64,000 bases of DNA from Bradyrhizobium septentrionale. GTDB taxonomy: Bacteria > Pseudomonadota > Alphaproteobacteria > Rhizobiales > Xanthobacteraceae. The translations under genes and the position numbers were made by a program. The notes below the pieces were generated by a model that ran no database searches, was not told the origin of the DNA, and saw only the letters and a program-made list of their open reading frames with translations. Of the stretch, positions 47,682-56,521 are shown one piece after another. The stretch lies in the NCBI RefSeq assembly GCF_011516645.4, contig NZ_CP088285.1, forward strand, positions 682,001 to 746,000. Direction: 5' to 3'. The stretch's first letter is position 1. Every line of letters begins with the position of its first letter.

Positions 47682-48692
47682 TTATGGGGCCGTGGCGACG
47701 TCGCTCGTGAGACCCGCGCCGAGCTTTTCAACCAAAGCCAAGCATTCACGCACGGCAGCTTCACGGATCACAAGTCGTTGGCCTTCTCGATAATTTGTAT
47801 CGCGCGTCTTGGCGACATAGTCGGCATCCACGAGGCCTTCGCGATGCGCAAGCAAGTGACGCTGCTGGAACCCTCGGTTCAGCTTCGCCAGCTCTTCTGG
47901 ACTCAAGTAAACGTCATATCCGTTTCCGAACGTGCTCTGCCAATGGCGGCTGCCTTCTTCCAAATTCTGGAAAACATTGCGCCGCAACTTGGGCTGTCCT
48001 GGCTTCTTATCGTACAGGGCTTCCGCAAATCTCTGAAATGCGGTCACCAGGCGCTGCAGTGAATCCTCGGTAAGCATGCGGAGGGTATTTTCTGCACTAT
48101 CACGATCGGGTAAACTAGCGGCAATGGCAGAAAGATTGTCGAGGGTGGCACGTATCGTGCCGAGAGATTGAGTAAAGACGAGGTCGGCGGCATTGTGTCC
48201 GCAAGCGGGGCAGAAGTACGCGGACCCAATCACTGCATATCGGCAGGAATACTGGGGACACTTGATCTTCAGCTGCATAGGGTCTGTCGCGGCAGCAGGA
48301 AGCACAATTTCTTTTGGCTTCGCGTCGACTTGCAACGACATGGATATGAAAGAGCGGCGCGGCTGCTTTCGATTGAACCGCTTAGCGTCCCGAACCATCG
48401 CGGAATTGACGCGGTGCTTGACTTCCGCGAAAGCGGCTTCCTTCGCCTTTTCGATCTGCTCATGTGTCCACCACGAGTCGGACGCAGCCTCGCGACCGCA
48501 GAATGGGCACCATACAGCTTCATCTCGAACGATGTCGCGCCAATCGTTCTCATGTACCTTGAAAAGAAATTCGCACTCTGTGGCCGGGCATTGCCGGTCC
48601 CAATAGCCGTCAACATCGCCCTCGGAAGAGACCGGAACGGAAATCTTCGTCCCATCTAATCCCTTCAGGGTCTTAATAAGGTCCTCAAACAT
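47682..48692 (-). CDS. Zinc-ribbon protein with a C-terminal HEPN-like domain
   Basis: The 336-residue protein has an N-terminal cysteine pair set (CPATEC near residue 35 and CPFCG near 63). A second set follows (CPQYSC near 145 and CPACG near 160), giving two zinc ribbons. The C-terminus has a helical bundle with QQRHLLAHREGLVDADYV, in which R-x4-H matches the HEPN ribonuclease motif. HEPN proteins often act as RNA-cleaving toxins or defence effectors. It follows the remains of a large defence-type ATPase on the same strand, about 75 bases downstream. The frame is intact. A defence role is inference. Confidence 0.55.
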   Translation of the reverse strand: MFEDLIKTLKGLDGTKISVPVSSEGDVDGYWDRQCPATECEFLFKVHENDWRDIVRDEAVWCPFCGREAASDSWWTHEQIEKAKEAAFAEVKHRVNSAMVRDAKRFNRKQPRRSFISMSLQVDAKPKEIVLPAAATDPMQLKIKCPQYSCRYAVIGSAYFCPACGHNAADLVFTQSLGTIRATLDNLSAIAASLPDRDSAENTLRMLTEDSLQRLVTAFQRFAEALYDKKPGQPKLRRNVFQNLEEGSRHWQSTFGNGYDVYLSPEELAKLNRGFQQRHLLAHREGLVDADYVAKTRDTNYREGQRLVIREAAVRECLALVEKLGAGLTSDVATAP

Positions 48693-48765
48693 TAATGCCC
48701 TCCGAGTCGCATTTCCTAAAATATCACGGACTGGAACTCCCGTTCTGCCGGACGATTCCCTTCAA

Positions 48766-49898
48766 CTACCGCAGCCGTCGCCTGATTTGAGCTTCGGTAT
48801 CCTCTTGATTGGCCTCGTACTCACAGGTCTTCACCATATTCATAAGCAGCGAGCCAGAAACAAACGGATGTGAGAACTGCAGCGCCTGACCCCATCTCCG
48901 ATTTTGTTCAGCCAGCTGCCGCTCTTGTCCTCCCTCGCCCTTCCCGTAAGTTATAAAGACCAGTGCACACGCCCTGCGAGATTTTCTCGGATTGGATATC
49001 CTCCATAACGTCTCGCACCGGTTCACATGGCCAGATGCCTTCGTCGTCAGCAGGAGCATGGGCTAGCAACTTGCCAAGACAGATGTGGGCAATTTCCGCG
49101 CGAGCTAGTTGCGAACAGGTCTCTCGGACAGTCTTGACCCACTTAGCGAGAAAATCTGTTTTCAGCTCGCCGAGATCATTATGTCCCGGCGTAACCTGAA
49201 GCGCATCCAGCAACTTGTATCCACGTTCGGCGAGATGTTTGGCATTTTCCGGCGCAACTTTCCACTCCGGTGGATCTTCGCCATCGTCTTTCCGCTTATA
49301 GGTCCAAACGATGCCCTGAATGAAAAGCTCCGGATGGGCCTCCATATACTTTTCCAGGTTCGGAATGCAGGATTTCTCGCGAGAGCCCAAACCAGGAGAC
49401 AAGGCTTCGATATACGCTAACTCAAGACTGGCCTTATCTTCGAGCGAAATTCCAGATTCTGGTCGACAAGGGCGAAGGCTCGCCGAATGTCGTATCGCTC
49501 AACCTCCCTGTCAAACGCCACAGGTATAAGGTTCTGCGCGCCCTGCGAAAGCTTTGGAAGCACGCCGGGTCTATCGAAGACAAGCACACGATCTCGGTGT
49601 CCGCCGAAGTCCGCATCCTCGCTCTTAAAGAGTTGGGCCAAGAAAGCGAGAGCCTCTTGGTACGAGTCGGCCGTGATTGCGGTGGGACCATTCGGCGAGT
49701 TGGATAACCGCGAAATCATCTTCCGCCGCGCGGCAGCAATAGCGGTTTCGAAAAGCGAGCCAGTCAGTGGAGGGTTGCCCGCCGAGCCGGTTGCCTTGGA
49801 GGACCTGCTTAAGGCGCGGGAACATCTGGTTGCCGAGGTGGCGGGAAAAATGCCTGCGGAGCACCGGTAATTTCTGGTGGGATTTAAGCGCGGGCAAG
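48766..49898 (-). pseudogene. Large defence-type (STAND-like) ATPase, internally deleted remnant
   Basis: The frame starts inside IS1380-adjacent DNA and reads FETAIAAARRKMISRLSNSP, then HRDRVLVFDRPGVLPKLSQG and NLIPVAFDREVER. In long relatives I know, this last motif continues with many hundreds of residues. Here it jumps straight to YDIRRAFALVDQNLEF, a late segment of the same protein. It goes on through IPNLEKYMEAHPELF, WTYKRKDDGEDPPEWKVAPE and WPCEPVRDVMEDIQSE. A frame change near 48965 leads to the conserved end (GKGEGGQERQLAEQNRRWGQ, TEAQIRRRLR). Two more breaks lie near 49415 and 49720. The N-terminus was removed by IS1380. The family assignment rests on memory of related sequences. 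Confidence 0.4.
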
Positions 49899-51539
49899 CT
49901 AGCCCGTCCTATTCGTGAGAGTGCTTTTTTTAGTCCGCTTGATGTGGCCGCACATCTGCTCTGACGAGGCGCGCGGGATTGCCTTCGGCTTTTCACCGCC
50001 TGACGACCCGTACTTTGCAACGCGCTTGAGGTGTAGGTTGGGCGAACGGGGGGCGGACGCCCCGCCGGTCAAGGACCGAGCGGCAGCAGCGCGCCTGGCA
50101 AGCCGCGGATCAGGTCGGCTTCGGGACATGCCGCGGCAAACGCAAGGCGAATGCGGCTCGTGGTCTCGACGACACGGGCAGCGAGTTTCAAGAGCCGAAG
50201 ACGCAGCGTCGCGAACTCGGCTGTGGCCAATTCCCGGGCTTTGGGAATCGCGTCGCGCACGGTCAGCATCAGCCAATAAGCGGCGGTGTGGAGAACGAGG
50301 CGGACTTGATTGGCGAGCGCCGAACGGCAGCTGGTGCGATCGGAGGCGAGCTGTGTCTTATGCAGCTTGATCAGATTCTCGGCTTGGCCGCGCGCGCAAT
50401 ACAGGCTGTCGTAGATCCACTCGGCCGAGCCGACATCGAGGCTGGTGACGACGAAGCGGATGTCGAGGCCGAGCATTGTCGCCTCAATACGGGCGACGGT
50501 GCGTCGTTCGCGATCCCAGGACTTTGCCTTGTGGCGCGTCTCGGTATAGCCACGCAGAACCGGCAGGTTCTCGATGGCGCGTCGCGTGCGGATGTCGTCG
50601 GCGGCCTCGTCGAGTTTTCTGGCGAGCGGCTTGGTGCCGGACAGACCGAAGATGTAGTCGATGCCGTTGGTCTCGCACCACGTCATGGCCTCCGGCCGAG
50701 CATAGTGCGCCCGTCGCCACGGAACGTAATTCGCGTGTTGTGCCACCGCGTCCGGATATGCCGGATCAGGCGGCGCAGATGGGCACGCACCTCGACGCCG
50801 CCCGGCGTCTTGCCGGGCCGCAGCACGACCGCCACGGGCCGGCTCTTCTCCGTGTCGTAGACGTGGATCGGCAGGAAGCAGCGTTCGTCATAATGAGCGT
50901 TGAACAGCGAGAGCTGCTGATGGCCGTGGACGACATCGCAGGTATCATCGATGTCGAGCGTGACGGATGCCGGCTCGCGCGGGTAGCTATCCATCCATGC
51001 GTCGACCAAAGTGTAGGTCAGTCGGATCACGTCGCGCAGGCGCGGAGCATTCTCCAGCCGCGACAGCGTCGGTTGGGAACACAGATCGCGACCCGTGTCC
51101 GGCAGCCGTCCGCAGGCCAGCTTGAATGCGGGATCGGACCGCAGATGATCGAGGTCGTCGGCGTCCTCGTAGCCGCAGCAGATCGCGAACATGCGCGCGC
51201 GGAACATATCGACAAGGCTGTGCACGACCCGCGTCGGATCGCGCCGATCCGGGAACACCCGGGCCAAATTGTCGGCCAAGCCGAGACGCCGCTCGGCCAT
51301 CGCCAGAAGCATCACGCCCCCGTTCGAGGTCAGCCGACCGCCATCGAAGGCAGCTGTGACTTTCCTGGCGTGAACGGCTGGAAACGAGAAGGGCAGAATC
51401 GTATCATCGGTCATGGCGGGCGTGGTGTTCGCGGCTGAAGGTGATGGGGTGGCTTTGCAACCGAATCCTACGCCGCATCAGCGCTTTACACCACGCTCGC
51501 CAGCCTCTCAGGCGCCCTCTGACGAATAAGACGGGCTAG
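49899..51539 (-). mobile_element. IS1380-family element
   Basis: The inverted ends are CTAGCCCGTCCTATTCGTGA at 49899 and, inverted, CTAGCCCGTCTTATTCGTCA ending at 51539. The CTAG at its right end is also the target duplication of the IS5 element next to it. The left flank is the ATPase remnant; no IS1380 target duplication is seen. Pieces of a second copy lie at 58.7-59.4 kb. Confidence 0.85.
50069..51414 (-). pseudogene. IS1380 transposase, frameshifted
   Basis: The first part (51414 to about 50700) has the IS1380 start AFDGGRLTSNGGVMLLAM and the DDE-type LDIDDTCDVVHGHQQL, ending in ITFRGDG. A 2-base insertion near 50705-50712 breaks the frame. The rest goes on as HYARPEAMTWCETNGIDYIF and RGQAENLIKLHKTQLASDRT with the catalytic Glu region. 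The protein ends at 50069. As sequenced it is inactive. Confidence 0.88.
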
Positions 51540-52397
51540 GTGGTGTGGACACTTATCGCATCCATAAGACGATGGCTGCGAGAGTGACGACGGCCAGGTA
51601 ATTTCGGGCGGTCTTTTCGAAGCGGGTTGCAACGCGGCGGAACTGCTTGAGCTTTGAGAAGCAGCATTCGACGAGATGACGCTGGGCATAGAAATGCTTG
51701 TCGAGTGGATATTTGAGCGCCCGTGACGGGTTGTTGGGGATCACGGCGAGCGCGCCTTTGGCGGCGATGGCTTGGCGCAAGTGATCGGCGTCATAGGCCG
51801 TATCGGCCATGACGACCTCGGCGGATAAGCCTTCGATCAATGCGGCGGCTTGCGGTGCATCGCCCTTCTGACCTGCGGTAAGCGTGAACCGCACCGGACA
51901 TCCCAAGCCTCGAACGGCCATATGTATCTTGGTGCTCAGGCCGCCGCGCGAGCGGCCGATCGCTTGATCTTCCGCTTGATCTTCAGACCCCCCTTTTTGG
52001 CGCCGGCGGCGTGCTGATGCGCCCGAACAATGGTGGAATCGACGATCAGATATTCGAAGTCCGGATCATCGGACATCGCCTCGAAGATCCGCCACCAAAC
52101 ACCCTTGATGCTCCATCGACTGAAGCGCCGGAACACGCTGTTCCAGTCCCCAAACACCTCCGGAAGATCGCGCCAGGGAGACCCCGTACGCACGATCCAC
52201 AGCACACCTTCCACGAACATCCGGTTGTCGCGCCCGGTGGAGCCCTTCTGATCGGGGCGCCCTATGATCAGCGGCGCTATCCGCTCCCACGCCGCGTCGC
52301 TCAATACCAAACGGTCCATCACACCCAAGGCGGCCTCCCCAAAAGCAGCCTTGAATCTGATTTGCTCCTAAAAGGGAATCCTTAGAGTCCACACCAC
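51540..52397 (-). mobile_element. IS5-family element (IS427 group)
   Basis: The ends are GTGGTGTGGAC at 51540 and, inverted, GTCCACACCAC ending at 52397. CTAG flanks both sides (51536-51539, 52398-52401), so it inserted into the terminal CTAG of IS1380. Confidence 0.88.
51553..52328 (-). CDS. IS5/IS427 transposase made by frameshifting
   Basis: OrfA (52328-51936) has the DUF4096-type domain (LVLSDAAWERIAPLIIGRPD) and the first catalytic Asp in IVDSTIVRAHQHAAG. OrfB (to 51553) has KGDAPQAAALIEGLSAEVVM with the second Asp in ADTAYDADHL and the Glu in RHLVECCFSKLKQF. A run of A5G6 on the coding strand near 51990-52000 lies exactly where the frames must change (AKKGG then SEDQ), as in other IS427-group elements. 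A short duplication gives EDQAEDQA. The element looks functional. Confidence 0.85.
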
Positions 52398-52511
52398 CTA
52401 GTTGACCTGTGGACGTGAGGTAGCGTGGATCCAGACAATCTTGACACACCCAATGTAACAGCTTGGCTGCAGGTGTAGCACCCGGAATTGCGAGAGCAAG
52501 CGGGATAGGTC

Positions 52512-53922
52512 GGGGATGTCCCGATTGGTGTTGAACTACGTCGGGCCGACGTTGCCGGAATGAATGTTACGCGGCCCTCGAGACGTGGGCAACGAGCTTG
52601 ATCGTCATGCGATCGTGGTGAGCTTGAAGGGCCGCACGCAGAACCGACAATTGCTTATGCGCCTTCAATCGTCGGAAGCCCTTGTTGGCCTCGATCATGC
52701 CGGCCGCGCCCCATCGCAACGCCATACCGGCATCCCGCCAGCGTTCGGCGTTGCGCGTGACGCGGCGAATGGTGCCCATCATGTTCTCGGCGATGTTGGT
52801 ACAAGCGAGCGATCGACGAAGCTCCTTCGGCAGCTTCAACCGGACGACAGTCAGGATTTCGTCGAGGCCTTCGAGGATGCTGGCCGCTACGCCGGGGCAT
52901 TGCTGGTCGAGTCGACGCGCGAGATTGCGGATCAATTTTTCAGCCTTGTCGGCGTCATCGAGCTCCCAGGCCTGGCGCAGCACCCGATCTTTCGGCAGGC
53001 GTTCCATGATGTTGCGCGCCTTGTGGATCTGGCAGCGCTGGATCGCAGCGGCCGAACCGAAGGTGCGGCGGATCGCCTTCGACAACGCTTTCGCGCCGTC
53101 GGCGATGAACAGTGTTGGCACCGTCGGGTCGAGCCCGCGCGAGACCAGGTTGTCCAGCAGGGCCTGAACCGTTGCGGCATTCTGGGTCGCCCCTTCCACC
53201 AGCGCCAGCGGATGCTTGTTGCCTTCGCCGTCAACCCCGATCGCGGCGACCAGCACGAGATCGTCGCCGAGATGCAGCCCGTCGATTTGGACCACCAGAA
53301 GGTCGAGCGCGGACAGATCGGCAGCCATGAAGTCAGCCAGCCGCGCCGCCGACAGCGCTACGAACCTCCGCGAGGCCGCCGACTTCGAAACCCCCGGTCC
53401 GGGCGGTGCCGGCACGTGACCTTCGGGCAGCCGGACAGCGCGGCCGAACCGGCGCGTCGATACATTGATCAGCATCAGGTTCATCGCCCAGCGACCGAGC
53501 CAGTCCTCCTGCGCCGCCGTTTCCCAGCTCGGGATCGTGACCTCGCCGCCATCCACGCCCCGGACCCGCGGGCGCTCGACCTCGATCTTGCCGCCGTGGA
53601 AACCGATCCGTCCCTGCGTTCGGCCCCAACGGTGCGCCCGCCGCGCCGCATCGCGACCGTGGCGCGGCCCGCAGGCCGCCGTCACATCCGCCTCCATCAT
53701 CGTGCCGAGCGCCTCGATCCCTGCTGCAAGGCAGAACCGATCGAAGCTCGCCCGCACTTCCGCAAACGCTTCGTCCACCGCCCCGGTCGCCGGCCAACCA
53801 GCCGGTGTGATATCTCTCGTCATGGCGTTGCTCTCCTTTGTGGAATCAGCACCCCGAGCCTACCGGCTTAAGGTGGGCAACGCCGACCTCTTCAGAAATT
53901 CAACAGAACCCGGGACATCCCC
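52512..53922 (-). mobile_element. IS256-family element, intact
   Basis: The ends are GGGGATGTCCCG at 52512 and, inverted, GGGGATGTCCCG ending at 53922, both followed inward by TT..TGTTGAA. It holds one complete transposase gene. No clear target duplication was found. Confidence 0.85.
52567..53823 (-). CDS. IS256-family transposase
   Basis: The 418-residue protein is full length and uninterrupted. The catalytic core is visible as LLVVQIDGLHLGDDLVLV (first Asp), PTLFIADGAKALSKAIRR (second Asp) and RRSLACTNIAENMMGTIR with the IS256 signature and Glu. It is a different subgroup from the split IS256 at 33.5-36.7 kb. The start at 53823 gives MTRDITPAGWPATGAVDEAF, the usual beginning in rhizobial relatives. 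Confidence 0.93.
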   Translation of the reverse strand: MTRDITPAGWPATGAVDEAFAEVRASFDRFCLAAGIEALGTMMEADVTAACGPRHGRDAARRAHRWGRTQGRIGFHGGKIEVERPRVRGVDGGEVTIPSWETAAQEDWLGRWAMNLMLINVSTRRFGRAVRLPEGHVPAPPGPGVSKSAASRRFVALSAARLADFMAADLSALDLLVVQIDGLHLGDDLVLVAAIGVDGEGNKHPLALVEGATQNAATVQALLDNLVSRGLDPTVPTLFIADGAKALSKAIRRTFGSAAAIQRCQIHKARNIMERLPKDRVLRQAWELDDADKAEKLIRNLARRLDQQCPGVAASILEGLDEILTVVRLKLPKELRRSLACTNIAENMMGTIRRVTRNAERWRDAGMALRWGAAGMIEANKGFRRLKAHKQLSVLRAALQAHHDRMTIKLVAHVSRAA

Positions 53923-54323
53923 GAAATTCGTTCACGATGGGGTCCGGATCGGCGCCGATCGGCCTCCCGCTATCTTCCAAAGTCACGAACCAGATCAATA
54001 GGTGGCCTCACGTCGCCCCGGGGGCGCATTCTGGGGCTTATTTACACTTGGGGCGGACACGCCGCGTCAGGAGAGGCTCCGGACATGGGCGACGCTGCTG
54101 GCCGCGCGCCCGATAGAGCTGGACCAGCGATTACTTTGTCCGTCGGACATCTCTTCGTCCGTCATCCGGGACGGATCGAGTAATTCCTCCTTGCCGCAAG
54201 CCAATCTCACAGGTTGCGTTAGGGAACCTACAAGGTTTGGCAGGCGGCTAACTCAACAAGCTTAGGTAACCTAACGGCCCCGGTCGCGCAGTACGGGGAC
54301 ATCCCATACGAAGGAGATCGCAG
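53923..54323. other. Gap with no recognisable gene
   Basis: Short frames exist, but none has recognisable features. A good ribosome-binding site (AAGGAG) at 54311-54316 belongs to the small gene that follows. Confidence 0.4.
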
Positions 54324-54549
54324 ATGGCCTACGAGAACCTCGTCAATCAAAGCGGGCTGACGCTTACGATTTTGCTCATTACGCGTGTTGACTCGGAGCC
54401 GAACCAGTAACGGACCGATTGTGGCGGCGGCACTACCGGCGGGCGGCAGGCAGACGGTTGAGTACGGTAATACGCAGACTCCTTTCCTCAACGGGATCGT
54501 GATTTCCTTGTCTTTCGATGGGCGTTTTCGAGCGCCTCGCAGACCGTGA
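54324..54549 (+). pseudogene. Small beta-rich protein, frameshifted
   Basis: ATG 54324 follows AAGGAG at a good distance and gives MAYENLVNQSGLTLTILLIT to a TAA at 54408-54410. One base over, the frame continues seamlessly as NGPIVAAALPAGGRQTVEYG, then NTQTPFLNGIVISLSFDG, to 54549. The combined protein would be about 75 residues and mostly beta strands. One indel near 54400-54410 explains the break. I do not recognise a named family. Confidence 0.5.
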
Positions 54550-54842
54550 CAACTCGCGGCAGGAGCCGGAATAATCTGCTGAACGACAAGGCCGACCCTG
54601 TCGGCGCCGCCGCCTGCTCGACGGGGTGCCCCAGATGGACGGAAAGCTCAAGCTCATGCCTCCGTCCACTCCCGTGCAGCGGTGATCGCGGGCGCCGAAT
54701 TGTTAAATGGCCTTCCGGCCGCGACGCATCCTGGTTCCTTCATCTGGGTAGTACACAAGGACCGAAGGTGCTCTGGGACAGAGTATCCCTCGGGACCCCA
54801 AGAGGCTATGAAACGACCGCACGTCATCATGGGAGGCGGTAT

Positions 54843-56243
54843 ATGCATATGAGCACCAATCTTGCGGTACACGAACCGAGCAACGCGCTCCGGCTGGTGA
54901 CACAGGCGTATATGAGCCTTCTCCTCATCGCCTTTGCCCTTATGCCCGCCCAGTTCATTGCCTATCTGTATTTCCAGCAGGATCCCACGCTAAAATTCGA
55001 GAATCACCTGTTTCATGAATTCGCGATTGCCGTCGCCACCCTCGAAGGGCTGTTCGTCACCTATGTGACGTGGCGTTGCTACCGGTCTTCAGGCGAACCT
55101 CTGTTGCGTTGGTTGACGCTGGGTTTTCTCGGCTTCGTGCTGGTCTATTCGCCGCACGGCGCCTTCACCGAGATGGCACACCGCAATATTTGGCTGTTTC
55201 TGCTCTATGGGCCAGCGTCGCGTCTCGCGATGTCGATTCTGCTCTTCGTTGGGCTGCTCTGCTACAACCAGCCGTCAGACAAGCGTTCGGATCCGCGCGC
55301 ATGGCTGATCTGGATCGGCTTATTCCTGACGATGGATATAGCCGTCGCCTTGATCGCCTACTCCCCCTATGCGGGACACCCCGCGGTACGCTTGTCCATG
55401 GAGGGCGGCGCAATGGTGTTCAGCGCGCTGAACGTCGCGGTCATGTTCATGCGACGGATTCACTCGCCGCTCATGCTCGTTTTCGGCATTTCGGTCGGGT
55501 GGTTTGCGCTATCGTCGCTCGCATTCATTCTGGCGGCGCCGTGGAATCATATGTGGTGGCTCGCCCACGCGATCTTTGCGGGCGGGTTCTTCCTGCTCAG
55601 CTATGGCGTTGTCCAGGCGCTCCGAACGACGCAATCCTTCTCGACAATCTATAGCCAGGAAGAAATGATGGCCCGCCTGGCCGAGTCGATGGCCGACACT
55701 CAAAGGGCACTACAACAAGTTCAAGTGAGCAATCAAATGTTAGAGCGTCTTGCCGCCACCGACCCACTGACCGGCGCCGGAAATCGGCGACACTTCCTCG
55801 AGCATATCGGCGCCGAGATCGCGCGGGCCAAACGAACCGGTGCTCCATTATCTCTGCTGTCGCTCGATCTCGACCATTTCAAGGATATCAATGACTCACG
55901 TGGTCACAGCGTCGGCGATGAGGTGCTCCGCGCATTTGTGCGAAAGTGTCTGGAGGCAATTCGCCCTTATGACTCTGTCGCGCGCGTGGGCGGTGAAGAA
56001 TTCATGGTCTTGCTGCCGGGAGCGACGCTCGACACGGCTTGCGCGGTAGCCGAGCGCCTACGATCGACGATTGAAGGCACTGCATTCGACGTCGAAGCCC
56101 GACCGTCGGTCTGCGTCACCATCAGTGTTGGGGTGTCGGAGCTCGGGCGCGATGGAGACACGCTTGACGGATTGCTGAACGTCGCAGATCAGCGGCTCTA
56201 TCGCGCAAAACATGAAGGTCGCAATCGTGTGATTGCCGCGTAG
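54843..56243 (+). CDS. Membrane diguanylate cyclase (GGDEF)
   Basis: The 466-residue protein begins at ATG 54843, preceded by GGAGG six bases away. An N-terminal membrane block of seven to eight helices (residues about 20-250) resembles MHYT or 7TM sensor domains. A short coiled coil (MMARLAESMADTQRALQQVQ) connects it to a GGDEF domain (about 300-460) with DPLTGAGNRRHF, LSLLSLDLDHFKDINDS and the active-site motif RVGGEEF. The conserved features suggest an active enzyme that makes cyclic di-GMP. No inhibitory RxxD site is evident. It is separated from the next c-di-GMP gene by 280 bases. Confidence 0.88.
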   Translation: MHMSTNLAVHEPSNALRLVTQAYMSLLLIAFALMPAQFIAYLYFQQDPTLKFENHLFHEFAIAVATLEGLFVTYVTWRCYRSSGEPLLRWLTLGFLGFVLVYSPHGAFTEMAHRNIWLFLLYGPASRLAMSILLFVGLLCYNQPSDKRSDPRAWLIWIGLFLTMDIAVALIAYSPYAGHPAVRLSMEGGAMVFSALNVAVMFMRRIHSPLMLVFGISVGWFALSSLAFILAAPWNHMWWLAHAIFAGGFFLLSYGVVQALRTTQSFSTIYSQEEMMARLAESMADTQRALQQVQVSNQMLERLAATDPLTGAGNRRHFLEHIGAEIARAKRTGAPLSLLSLDLDHFKDINDSRGHSVGDEVLRAFVRKCLEAIRPYDSVARVGGEEFMVLLPGATLDTACAVAERLRSTIEGTAFDVEARPSVCVTISVGVSELGRDGDTLDGLLNVADQRLYRAKHEGRNRVIAA

Positions 56244-56521
56244 GCTTCGTTCATTCGCGCGCTTAGCCTAAGGCTGCACGAGCAACATGGTCGTGACCGG
56301 GAATCGCGGCGGCGAACCACGTAGATCGCATCTTGCTTTACGCGGTCGAGCGAGTCTCTTTATCCATCAACGCCGCGAGCCGGACAATGGCTTCGCGGTC
56401 GCAAGGTTCGCGCTGAAGCTGGTTGAGCAGGCGCGCCGCACAAAACCTGGTGTTAAGTGTGCATTTATGCCACTTGTAAGAGCTTGCTGGAATAACCGGC
56501 GTCAGCGAAGGTTCGACTGTG

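Noticed and set aside
52564..53871. Plus-strand frame of 435 codons opposite the IS256 transposase
   Set aside because: Shadow of an intact transposase gene.
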